A DNA stretch of 40,745 bases from Lentisphaerota bacterium (GTDB lineage: Bacteria; Verrucomicrobiota; Lentisphaeria; Victivallales; Victivallaceae): positions 1 through 40,745 of the forward strand of contig SUWG01000025.1 in assembly GCA_015061625.1 (NCBI GenBank). Direction: 5' to 3'. This document shows, piece after piece, positions 1-6,555 of the stretch (positions are counted from its first letter, which is position 1; each line of letters opens with the position of its first letter). A program made the translations under genes and the position numbers. Under the pieces are notes generated by a model that was not told where the DNA came from, did no database searches, and was given only the letters and a program-made list of their open reading frames with translations.

Positions 1-115
1 ATTACAGAACGCGAATAGGAGCAAGACAAAAGCAGCTTTTTAGAATCATCTTTCGCTGATTATCAACTTTTTTACGATTTTTTCGCAAATAAAACTTGAC
101 AAATAGTCTCTCATA

Positions 116-153
116 GGAGCGAAGCCTTGCGGCTTCGTTCCGCCATTTTTTTT
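116..153 (+). terminator. Intrinsic terminator
   Basis: An 11-bp stem (116-126 with 131-141, core CGAAGCC/GGCTTCG, TTGC loop) is followed four bases later by eight T. No gene is seen in 1-115, so it probably ends a transcript arriving from left of the window. The T-run also belongs to the larger palindrome at 139-230. Confidence 0.6.
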
Positions 154-230
154 GCCATTCAAAAATGCTTTTATGGGATTGCCTTCATTTCATTCAGGCT
201 ATCCCGCATTTTTGCAAAAAAAATGGCGGA
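139..230. repeat. Large imperfect palindrome abutting tRNA-Ser
   Basis: The outer arms 139-154 and 215-230 are perfectly complementary (CCGCCATTTTTTTTG and its complement). Inner stems follow: 160-168 with 206-214, 175-179 with 201-205, and 181-184 with 196-199, around an 11-nt loop. The right arm includes the last seven bases of the tRNA gene (224-230), so the hairpin would compete with the tRNA 3' end in a minus-strand precursor. It could be tRNA trailer structure or a small palindromic element; the sequence alone does not decide. Confidence 0.6.
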
Positions 231-311
231 GAGAGAGGGATTCGAACCCTCGGTACCTTGCAGTACACCACATTTCCAATGTGGCGCCTTCGACCACTCG
301 ACCATCTCTCC
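224..311 (-). tRNA. tRNA-Ser(GGA)
   Basis: Read on the minus strand this is an 88-nt type II tRNA. The acceptor stem GGAGAGA pairs with TCTCTCC, the discriminator base is G and CCA is encoded. The anticodon arm is CCACA-TTGGAAA-TGTGG, giving anticodon GGA. A long variable arm (GTAC/GTAC stem) and a T arm GAGGG-TTCGAAT-CCCTC follow. The long variable arm and anticodon identify a serine tRNA. The ORFs seen through this region are artefacts of the tRNA. Confidence 0.97.
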
Positions 312-329
312 GCTTAAAGCAGTTGAAAC

Positions 330-359
330 ATAATATAGCCCCGGAATAAAAAAATACAA
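330..359 (-). promoter_or_regulatory. Probable promoter of tRNA-Ser
   Basis: On the minus strand TTGTAT (354-359) lies 16 bp upstream of TATATT (332-337); the alternative TATTAT (330-335) gives an 18-bp spacer. It sits about 20 bases before the mature tRNA 5' end, a normal distance. Confidence 0.5.
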
Positions 360-413
360 GGCGAAATCCGCAAAAAAGCCGTAAAATTCCTGTTTTTATG
401 GAAAATCATTCCA

Positions 414-1475
414 TCAGAAGCGGCCGAAAAATTTACGGGAAGCACTTTCGGCTCTGTTCAGTTCCCGGATGAATTCTCCGGCATCGGGGTATCTGGATGT
501 ATATTCCGGGTGGCAGGCTTTATTGATGATCCGATTCAGATTGCGGGCAAGTTTACTGCACAAAATCCACAAATTCATCTGCGGGAATTTGCATACATTA
601 TTCTCATTGGCCAACAGCAAATAGAGTATTTTACCGGTGGCAAACAGATCGCAGTCATTGCCGGAGCGGTCATCGGGGATATTCTTTATATCCGGCGGCA
701 TGAAAAATTCTGTGCCGCTGAAACTTTTTCTGCCGCTGCCGGAAATCAGACTGACATCAGTGATTTTGATTTGGTTATTGATGATGGCGATATTGTCCGG
801 TTTGATATCCCGGTGAGATAATCCGCAGGAGTGGAGTTCCTGCAAGCCGAGCAGTATATCTGTGGTGATATCGGCACTGTCTTGAGGTGAAAAGGTACAA
901 TTCCACAGCAATTTATCCAGAGTTACCGGGATATAAACTTCATCAGAGATGCTGTATGCCGCTTCCATGGTGTAATAAAAGAAATCTTGAGTTTGGCCGA
1001 TGTGATATATTTGAATGAGGTGTTCAAAATTTCTGATTTTACTGTGATAGGCGGTAAGACCGGCTTTTTCGGTGGTCAGATTCCGGATATCGGTTTTGCG
1101 GATCAACTTCAAAGCGATGATCCTTTCCGAGAGATCTTTGACCAGCCAGACGTGGCCGAAGCGGCCCCGGCCGCAATACAGAACAAAGGTGAAGTCGGAT
1201 AATTGCACTCTGATTTTGGCAATTTCTTCCCGGGGAAAGGTTTCATTTGGGGAGAAAAAATTGTCGCGGATGCCCTCTTTGCCGGCAGAAAAGTCCTGCC
1301 ATGAGGTTTTGGGGATCTTTTGCGGCTTGGGCCGGCGAGAGGCAGCCGCTGAAAGCACTCTGGTCGGCGGGATATCTTTCTCAATCATCGAATTGAGTAC
1401 GGAATATTTTTTTCCGGCACACAATTTCAGATTTTCGGCAACGATTTCAACTGAATCAGGTTTGAATATTTTCAT
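414..1475 (-). CDS. Serine/threonine protein kinase (Hanks type)
   Basis: A 353-residue cytoplasmic protein with a kinase domain from about residue 95. Visible motifs are the Gly loop GRGRFG (102-107), the ATP-anchoring Lys in ALK (123), a likely helix C Glu (137), the catalytic loop HRDIKPDN (221-228) and GTEFFMPP of the activation segment (254-261). The metal-binding DFG motif reads DVS (240-242), keeping the Asp but not Phe-Gly. The N-terminal 90 residues are not recognised. No membrane segment is seen. It is the last gene of an operon after the ECF sigma factor and the zinc protein, overlapping the latter by ATGA. Sigma factors paired with kinases are common in PVC bacteria, so the kinase probably acts on the signalling of this sigma unit; its substrate is unknown. 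Confidence 0.88.
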   Translation of the reverse strand: MKIFKPDSVEIVAENLKLCAGKKYSVLNSMIEKDIPPTRVLSAAASRRPKPQKIPKTSWQDFSAGKEGIRDNFFSPNETFPREEIAKIRVQLSDFTFVLYCGRGRFGHVWLVKDLSERIIALKLIRKTDIRNLTTEKAGLTAYHSKIRNFEHLIQIYHIGQTQDFFYYTMEAAYSISDEVYIPVTLDKLLWNCTFSPQDSADITTDILLGLQELHSCGLSHRDIKPDNIAIINNQIKITDVSLISGSGRKSFSGTEFFMPPDIKNIPDDRSGNDCDLFATGKILYLLLANENNVCKFPQMNLWILCSKLARNLNRIINKACHPEYTSRYPDAGEFIRELNRAESASRKFFGRF

Positions 1476-1660
1476 TTTTTATCCCGCAGTGCGGCTTTTT
1501 TGATTTGATCGACGAATTTATCACTCTCTTTAAGCGAGGCCAGAGCCATCCGGCATTTGGAACAAAAGAATAGATGCAAACGGCAATATGCCCGGCTGAC
1601 CGCCGGTGAATCATGGTGGCGGTAAGCATCCAGCCGGGCCGGGGAAAGGTGGAAATTCAT
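1472..1660 (-). CDS. Small zinc-binding anti-sigma-like protein
   Basis: A 62-residue protein with H29-x3-C33-x2-C36 preceded by C26, the arrangement of zinc-binding anti-sigma (ZAS) domains. It overlaps both neighbours by ATGA: the ECF sigma stop at 1657-1659 and the kinase start at 1475. No membrane segment follows, so if it is an anti-sigma factor it is soluble. The role is inferred from the motif and from its place between a sigma factor and a kinase. It is shorter than a normal ZAS protein, so it may hold the sigma factor only with help from another protein, perhaps the kinase. Confidence 0.65.
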   Translation of the reverse strand: MNFHLSPARLDAYRHHDSPAVSRAYCRLHLFFCSKCRMALASLKESDKFVDQIKKAALRDKK

Positions 1661-2226
1661 TCTTCGGCCTCCGCGATCAATTGTTTGAGTTTTTTAAGTG
1701 CTTCATGTTTGTAAACGTATGCGGCATTTGTACTTATATCAAGTGTTTCAGCAACTTTCCTGCCGGGGATATTTTCCAGGGCGAGCATGGAAAAGGCTTG
1801 GAAGACCAATGGGGAAACAGTATTTCTCAACTCTTGCAGAGCCTGTCTTAAAAGGTGTTCCTGATATTCATTTTCCCAGTGCCGGTCACTTTGGGCCAGC
1901 ACTTCCAGCACGTCTGACCGGAATTTTTCCTCCGGAACTTCGTGGTCGTGCCGCCGGAGCATCAGATCGCAGGCTTTATTGTGGATGACCTGCCGGAGAT
2001 AATCCCGGAAACGGCCTTTACTGCGGTCATATTGAAAAGTGCCGGATGATTTGAAAAAAGAGAGCATCACATTTTGCACCAATTCCTCTCTTTCATCCGG
2101 AGTGAGGTGCAGGTCACGGCCCTTGAGCAATATGAGCGGTTTATACATATTGTAAAAGGTTTCCCATGATATTTCATCGCCGCTTTTAACGGCGGCGAGC
2201 AGAGTACCGTTGGTAGTAAATGCCAT
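1657..2226 (-). CDS. ECF-type RNA polymerase sigma factor
   Basis: A 189-residue sigma-70 family protein. Region 2 spans about residues 22-92 (EELVQNVMLSFF, then YDRSKGRFRDYLRQVIHNKA), and region 4 about 140-185 with a helix-turn-helix around NIPGRKVAETLDISTNAAYVY. The spacing and the GRFRDYL motif resemble the ECF sigma factors linked to protein kinases in Planctomycetes and Lentisphaerae. The ATG at 2226 follows a GGGG-type ribosome site. It heads the sigma/anti-sigma/kinase operon and has a consensus-like promoter at 2256-2284. No target promoters can be named from this window. Confidence 0.9.
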   Translation of the reverse strand: MAFTTNGTLLAAVKSGDEISWETFYNMYKPLILLKGRDLHLTPDEREELVQNVMLSFFKSSGTFQYDRSKGRFRDYLRQVIHNKACDLMLRRHDHEVPEEKFRSDVLEVLAQSDRHWENEYQEHLLRQALQELRNTVSPLVFQAFSMLALENIPGRKVAETLDISTNAAYVYKHEALKKLKQLIAEAEE

Positions 2227-2255
2227 AAAATTTCCCCGGATTGGATACGGAATTT

Positions 2256-2284
2256 AAAATAGCATGATTCGAGTGATAAATCAA
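2256..2284 (-). promoter_or_regulatory. Promoter of the ECF sigma operon
   Basis: On the minus strand TTGATT (2279-2284) and TATTTT (2256-2261) are separated by exactly 17 bp, about 30 bp before the start codon. This is a housekeeping sigma-70 pattern, so basal expression may not depend on autoregulation. Confidence 0.6.
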
Positions 2285-2294
2285 GACCGATAAG

Positions 2295-2377
2295 GAAAGG
2301 TGATTTGACGATCTTCTCCGGTCGTGGCAGTGTTATTGGCGAACTTCTCGGTGAAAAGGTCAGTCAAATCATCTTTC
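2295..2377. repeat. 15-bp inverted repeat upstream of the sigma operon
   Basis: GAAAGGTGATTTGAC (2295-2309) pairs with 2363-2377 over 15 positions, with one G-T wobble. The 53-bp interior pairs only partly. It lies just upstream of the -35 box at 2279-2284, so it could be an operator, or the ends of a small palindromic element. Confidence 0.55.
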
Positions 2378-2390
2378 ACACTCTCTAATG

Positions 2391-2486
2391 CCGGGTAAAA
2401 AGTAAAATCTTATGATGATTTATAAAAAATGGCATAAGATTTTTTTATTTTTGCGGCATAAGGTATATGGATAACATTTTACCGGG
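2391..2486. repeat. Nested inverted repeats with repeated GGCATAAG
   Basis: AAAATCTTATG (2404-2414) and CATAAGATTTT (2433-2443) form a perfect 11-bp inverted repeat, followed by T-rich sequence. GGCATAAG recurs at 2431-2438 and 2455-2462, 24 bp apart. CCGGGTAAAA (2391-2400) and TTTTACCGGG (2477-2486) flank the block as near-perfect complements. No gene ends just upstream, so an operator or a palindromic element is more likely than a terminator. Confidence 0.45.
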
Positions 2487-2515
2487 GAAATCAGTGGAAA
2501 ATGAATGAAGTTTGC

Positions 2516-2544
2516 TTGCATTTTGATTTATTCAATGGTAAATT
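2516..2544 (+). promoter_or_regulatory. Promoter facing the long hairpin
   Basis: TTGCAT (2516-2521) and TAAATT (2539-2544) have a 17-bp spacer. Transcription would start near 2551 and run through the hairpin at 2629-2777. No conserved protein gene follows at once. Confidence 0.45.
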
Positions 2545-2550
2545 AATGAC

Positions 2551-2797
2551 CGGTTATGATCATGAAAGGAATTTATATCATCCGGAAAAAAGAGTTAATG
2601 AAAAATCAAACATAGAAGACTTGTTTAAGTCTTTGTGCGGCAGTTCCACAGAAAAATCGCCAAAATATTTCAAGACCGGAATCAGCCGCAAGCGTGATGA
2701 CCATACATCAGATATGGCCGTCTCTGCTTGCGTATCCGGTCCGGTGTTTGGCGATACCGTCTGTGGAACGCAAAGTCAGGGGCGGCCTTTTTTGTTT
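2551..2797 (+). ncRNA. Candidate structured RNA (rod-like hairpin)
   Basis: Bases 2629-2777 fold into one rod with about 43 pairs: 2629-2635/2771-2777, 2643-2651/2761-2769 (GTTCCACAG), 2656-2664/2747-2755 (ATCGCCAAA), 2674-2680/2735-2741 (GACCGGA), 2687-2693/2726-2732 (CGCAAGC) and 2701-2705/2713-2717, with a 7-nt loop. Internal loops alternate with the stems. A promoter lies at 2516-2544, and a T-rich stretch (2788-2800) follows, which could end the transcript. The outline resembles a 6S-like rod, but no diagnostic 6S sequence is recognised. A degenerate MITE is the main alternative. The 108-codon frame through it has no protein-like features. Confidence 0.35.
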
Positions 2798-2800
2798 TTA

Positions 2801-2990
2801 TTTGATATGCAGGAGTTTTCAGATTGAAAAAAAGCGTATCGATCAGTATCGGGATTGTGTTGTTCCGCCGGGGGTGGGCGGTTTATGATAAAGATTCAAT
2901 GGCATTGCTTTCGGTGATCGGCTGATTTTTCTGCCGGTTATCGGCATGATAATATGTTCAGTCATCAGATCAGAATATGAAAAAGGAGGA
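2801..2990. other. Non-coding stretch before the zinc-ribbon gene
   Basis: No credible gene is seen here. A possible -10 (TAATAT, around 2950) without a good -35 may serve the next gene. A strong ribosome site (AAGGAGG) stands just before the ATG at 2996. Confidence 0.4.
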
Positions 2991-2995
2991 AAAAT

Positions 2996-4066
2996 ATGAT
3001 CACGGTTTGTCCGCATTGTCAAATGGAATATCCGGAAACCCCGGATGAATATCTGGGCATACTTCTGGCGTGTGACGGGTGTCAGCAGAATTTTGTCTGT
3101 GAAATGGCCCGGATATGTCCCGGTTGCGGCACCGCCAATGCCGGAAAAAGTTTCAAATGCCGCCAATGCGGAACGCTTCTGGTGAAAAGGCCGCCGCAAA
3201 GACGCCCCGGCCCGCCGCCGCAAATATACCCCGTTCCGCCGGCTTATCCCGGAAAAACGGAGTATTCAGGGGAAACGCGCCGGTTTTCTTCGGCCGACAG
3301 TTATTCCTTGCGTGAAAAAATTGGCATCTACGTCAAACTGTTTATTCTGGTGATCATAAATTTTGTGCTTTGGTGGAATTTACTACTAAAGGTTCTTATG
3401 GATGGAAAATGGAACAACGTGGTTATGTTTGCCATCGTTTTTTCGGTCTTTTTTCTGGTGTTTACAGCGCCGACGCTGGTTGTTTACAGCAAACTTCCCA
3501 ATTCCCGTTACAAAATCGAGTTGTCTCCTTTTACCAAATTATCGCTGATATTTATGGGCGGTGTCGGCCTGTTGACCTCGTTTGTGCTGATGATTTCGCC
3601 GATTGCATTTAAGTTGTTGTTTGGAATATCAATCGGTGTTAAGGGTGCTTTTCCTTGTTTGATCGGAGGAGCAATGTTAGCTTTCGATATTATCAATGAT
3701 TACAAGCGAATAACGCAGAGGGCCGCCGAAGATCTCGGATATGAAGAGCGAGGCAGCCAAGAGCGAGGCAGCCAAGATGATGATATCGGCTCCACTTGTT
3801 CCCATATTATGGTCTGTTCGAGTTTTCTTATGCCGGTTTTTGCACTGGCTTTTCTCTTGAGTCAGGGTTTTCTTCGGTTTTTTACTTTTGTACCGGCTTT
3901 GATCTACATTACTACTCTGGTGATGACGATATTGACGTATCGCCGGTATAAAAATCATCCGTATTTTGACCGCAAGAAAATTGTTTCACGGCTGTATATC
4001 TCGGCGATAGGACCGGCGATCATACTGATTGGCTTTATATTCGGGCTTATTTTGTTGAATTCCTGA
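2996..4066 (+). CDS. Zinc-ribbon multipass membrane protein, unknown function
   Basis: A 356-residue protein. Residues 1-65 hold two Cys pair sets (CPHC...CDGC and CPGC...CRQC), typical of zinc ribbons. A proline-rich linker follows (about 67-85), then roughly seven or eight hydrophobic segments from about residue 105 to the end. There is no signal peptide, so the ribbons should face the cytoplasm. A cytoplasmic loop near residue 250 carries a fresh tandem duplication of GSQER-type residues from a 15-bp DNA repeat. The start is fixed by AAAAAGGAGGAAAAAT just before the ATG. Proteins of this make-up are common and uncharacterised in PVC bacteria, and no function can be assigned. Confidence 0.75.
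   Translation: MITVCPHCQMEYPETPDEYLGILLACDGCQQNFVCEMARICPGCGTANAGKSFKCRQCGTLLVKRPPQRRPGPPPQIYPVPPAYPGKTEYSGETRRFSSADSYSLREKIGIYVKLFILVIINFVLWWNLLLKVLMDGKWNNVVMFAIVFSVFFLVFTAPTLVVYSKLPNSRYKIELSPFTKLSLIFMGGVGLLTSFVLMISPIAFKLLFGISIGVKGAFPCLIGGAMLAFDIINDYKRITQRAAEDLGYEERGSQERGSQDDDIGSTCSHIMVCSSFLMPVFALAFLLSQGFLRFFTFVPALIYITTLVMTILTYRRYKNHPYFDRKKIVSRLYISAIGPAIILIGFIFGLILLNS
3746..3775 (+). repeat. Perfect 15-bp tandem duplication in coding sequence
   Basis: GAGCGAGGCAGCCAA occurs twice back to back (3746-3760 and 3761-3775), in frame, duplicating five residues of a loop. The exact identity suggests a recent slippage event. Confidence 0.9.
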
Positions 4067-4126
4067 ATCCCGGTGAGTCATGCGGCTTGTGGCCTCATTA
4101 TATTGGTAAATAGATAAGTTTTCTCC

Positions 4127-4155
4127 TTGAAAATACCCCTTTAACATGGTATTTT
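4127..4155 (+). promoter_or_regulatory. Promoter of the SDR-nuclease-EamA operon
   Basis: TTGAAA (4127-4132) and TATTTT (4150-4155) have a 17-bp spacer. The predicted start near 4162 rules out the in-frame ATG at 4146, which lies within the promoter, and supports the ATG at 4179. Confidence 0.65.
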
Positions 4156-4178
4156 ATAGTCATGGAGAAAACAAGCCG

Positions 4179-4883
4179 ATGGATTTGTCAGGAAAAAGGG
4201 TATTGATCACCGGGGCGGCCAAAAGGATCGGGGCGGAAATCGCCCGTGATCTGGCGGCGGCCGGATGCCGGGTGATCATTCATTATCATACTTCGCAAAG
4301 CGAGGCGGAAAAACTGCTCGCCGTTTTGCCCGGAAGCGGTCACACCGTGATCCGGGCGGATCTTTCGTCGTCCGACGGCGTGGAAAATTTGCTTGATCAA
4401 GCCGGAAAATTTGAATTGCTGGTCAATTCGGCGGCGGTCTTCTTCCGCCCCGGTTCACCGGAAGATACTGCGGCCGCATCGCTTTACGAAAAGGTCAATT
4501 TCCTCGCTCCGAAACGGCTTCTGGAATATTTCGCCGGTCAGGGTCTTGCTGAAGGGGCGGCGGTGAATATCACCGATGCGTTTGCCCTTTTACCGGGGCA
4601 GGGAGCCTACTGGCAGAGCAAAAAATCCCTCAATGAATTGACCAAATCTCTCGCCTTGCCGTGGGCGGAAAAAAATCTGCGGATCAATGCCATCTCTCCC
4701 GGCCCGGTGCTGCCGCCGCCATGGGCCCCGGAATCACGGATGGAAAAAATCCTGAAACAAGTCCCGTTGAAACGTCCGGTAAAAGTGGCGGATATCGCCG
4801 GATTGGTCAACTTCCTTTTGCGTTGCGGAGAAATCACCGGCAACATCATTCCGCTGGATGGGGGAATTACTGCCGGATCATGA
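4179..4883 (+). CDS. Pteridine-reductase-like SDR oxidoreductase
   Basis: A 234-residue short-chain dehydrogenase/reductase of typical length. The dinucleotide motif is TGAAKRIG (11-18), a form typical of PTR1/FolM pteridine reductases and suited to NADPH. NSAA stands at 83-86. The active site has Y144-x3-K148, with Asp133 where classical SDRs have Ser, as in pteridine reductases. The C-terminal ISPGPVLPP and DGG(I) segments also fit. It probably reduces a pterin or folate, though another carbonyl substrate is possible. The start at 4179 follows GGAG at 4163-4166; the upstream ATG at 4146 overlaps the promoter. First gene of a three-gene operon; its stop overlaps the next start (ATGA). Confidence 0.8.
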   Translation: MDLSGKRVLITGAAKRIGAEIARDLAAAGCRVIIHYHTSQSEAEKLLAVLPGSGHTVIRADLSSSDGVENLLDQAGKFELLVNSAAVFFRPGSPEDTAAASLYEKVNFLAPKRLLEYFAGQGLAEGAAVNITDAFALLPGQGAYWQSKKSLNELTKSLALPWAEKNLRINAISPGPVLPPPWAPESRMEKILKQVPLKRPVKVADIAGLVNFLLRCGEITGNIIPLDGGITAGS

Positions 4884-5650
4884 AAAAGTTATTCTCTTTT
4901 GCGGCATATCTGGCCGCAATTTTTCTTTTTTGCGGCTGTGCCGTTAAGCCGGGATTGCTCAATGGTGAATATCGCAATGATGCTTTGGGTCATCCGTGTC
5001 AGAGTGATATGGTGCTGGAATATACCGGATTCACGCTCGGTTACAGTGTGTTTTACCGTCAGGCATTGTGGGCAAGTTACATTCTTGCCGGGGAAAATCT
5101 GCGCCATCCGGCGGCATCAAGAAGCCGGAACTTTTTTACCGAAAGCCGGGTGCCGGATGCCGTCGCTCCCGATGGTTACCGCCGCAGCGGTTACGACCGC
5201 GGTCATCTGGTTCCGGCGGCGGATATGGCTTACAGTGAGTGTGCCATGCGGGATAGTTTCTTTATGACCAATATTTCCCCGCAATTTCCGGAATGCAACC
5301 GCCGGGTGTGGCTCGATGTGGAAAATATGGTGCGCCGCTGGGCGTTGCAGGAGGAATTTTTATATGTCATTACCGGGCCGCACTTTACCGGTGAATGTGA
5401 GCGTCTGGCCGGATGCCGGGTCGCCCTGCCGGATGGATTTTATAAGGCGGTGCTGGATTTGACTGCGCCATATAAGATGATCGCCGTTTATGTGACCCAT
5501 GAACGATCCGGCGGTGAAGTGCGTTTCATGACGGTCGATGAATTGGAAAATATGCTCGGTTATGACTTTTTTGACCGGTTGGATGATGAGTTGGAAAACG
5601 AGTTGGAAAGCCGGTGTGATTGGGAAATATGGGAGGTTCAGAGAATATGA
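4880..5650 (+). CDS. DNA/RNA non-specific endonuclease (NUC1), lipoprotein
   Basis: A 256-residue protein starting with a lipoprotein signal (hydrophobic run then LFCGC, lipidated Cys20), so it should be anchored outside the inner membrane. The His-Me finger nuclease motif DRGH is at 106-109 (catalytic His109). The metal-binding Asn follows in MTNISPQ (131), with a second Asn at 140. The family cleaves DNA and RNA with Mg2+ and is usually secreted. The ATG at 4880 overlaps the SDR stop and gives the full signal peptide. Its stop overlaps the next gene (ATGA at 5647). A nutritional or defensive role outside the cytoplasm is likely. Confidence 0.88.
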   Translation: MKKLFSFAAYLAAIFLFCGCAVKPGLLNGEYRNDALGHPCQSDMVLEYTGFTLGYSVFYRQALWASYILAGENLRHPAASRSRNFFTESRVPDAVAPDGYRRSGYDRGHLVPAADMAYSECAMRDSFFMTNISPQFPECNRRVWLDVENMVRRWALQEEFLYVITGPHFTGECERLAGCRVALPDGFYKAVLDLTAPYKMIAVYVTHERSGGEVRFMTVDELENMLGYDFFDRLDDELENELESRCDWEIWEVQRI

Positions 5651-6555
5651 TATCATGGGGAATTGCCACCGGTTTTGCCTCTGCGCTGATAAATACGGTA
5701 GGTTTTCTTTTCAATGCCCGTTTTTTACTGTATTACAAAAGTCCGGTGCGGCTGCTGGTGATCTCATCTTTGGTGATGATGCTTATAAGTTTGCCGCTTA
5801 TGATATGGCTTTGTCCATTCGGGATGATCCCTGATGTGTGGCTGTACCTCGGCGAAGTGGTGTTCAGTTCAATACTGTTTCTCATCGGTCAGGGGGCGTT
5901 TTTCGGAGCGTTGCGTTTTTTTGAAGCCAGCAGATTATCCTCATTGCTGGGGTTGAAGATCATCGTGCTGTCGGTGATATTCATCCTTTCCGGCGGTATG
6001 CTCAACTGGATGCAGTGGAGTGCCGTGATGCTCGCGGCGATGGCGGCGGTGATGTTGAATTGGTCGGGTTCGCAGAAAAGTTCCGTCAAAGGCTGGCTGC
6101 TGCTTTTGCTGACTCTGGTGGCTTATTCCAGTGTGGATATGGTTGAAACTGATCTGGTGGTGAAAATGCGGGAGTTTACCGGTTTTTCCACCTTGCGCAG
6201 TTCGTTTGCAGTGGTGCCGCTGCTGTATACCTCGATCGGAATGATATGTACCCCGGCCCTTTACTTTTTCAAGCCGGATAAAGGACAGTTGGCCAAAGCA
6301 TTTCCCTATGCGTTATTGTGGTTGAGTTCCCAAGTGCTTCTGCTCTGTTGTTTCGCTTTTTTGCAGCCGGTTTTCGGTAACGTGATTCTGGCGACCAGAG
6401 GGATATTTTCGGTATTGATCGGCATGATCCTGCCCTGTTTCGGTCTGGCGGCACTGGATTCAAAGATCCCGGCGGCGATGTGGATGCGGCGGATCGTGGC
6501 GTCATTGGTGATGCTTGGAGCGATCGCCCTTTATTCTGCGGGGTCAATGCAATAA
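5647..6555 (+). CDS. EamA/DMT-like multipass membrane protein
   Basis: A 302-residue, strongly hydrophobic protein with about ten membrane segments in two similar halves, as in the drug/metabolite transporter superfamily. The stretch around GALRFFEASRLSSLLGLKII resembles the fourth and fifth helices of EamA proteins. The start at 5647 overlaps the nuclease stop (ATGA) and lies 10 bases after GGGAGG. In-frame TTG 5620 and ATG 5629 are alternatives. The substrate cannot be deduced. The 3' end overlaps the convergent nuclease gene by 12 bases. Confidence 0.65.
   Translation: MISWGIATGFASALINTVGFLFNARFLLYYKSPVRLLVISSLVMMLISLPLMIWLCPFGMIPDVWLYLGEVVFSSILFLIGQGAFFGALRFFEASRLSSLLGLKIIVLSVIFILSGGMLNWMQWSAVMLAAMAAVMLNWSGSQKSSVKGWLLLLLTLVAYSSVDMVETDLVVKMREFTGFSTLRSSFAVVPLLYTSIGMICTPALYFFKPDKGQLAKAFPYALLWLSSQVLLLCCFAFLQPVFGNVILATRGIFSVLIGMILPCFGLAALDSKIPAAMWMRRIVASLVMLGAIALYSAGSMQ

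Noticed and set aside
127..359. Several short frames over the tRNA region
   Set aside because: They are translations through tRNA-Ser and its palindrome.
2501..2827. 108-codon plus-strand frame
   Set aside because: It runs through the rod-like hairpin, has no recognised domain and is better explained as non-coding or structured RNA.
4146..4178. Upstream ATG extension of the SDR gene
   Set aside because: It lies inside the -35/-10 spacer of the promoter and has no ribosome site.
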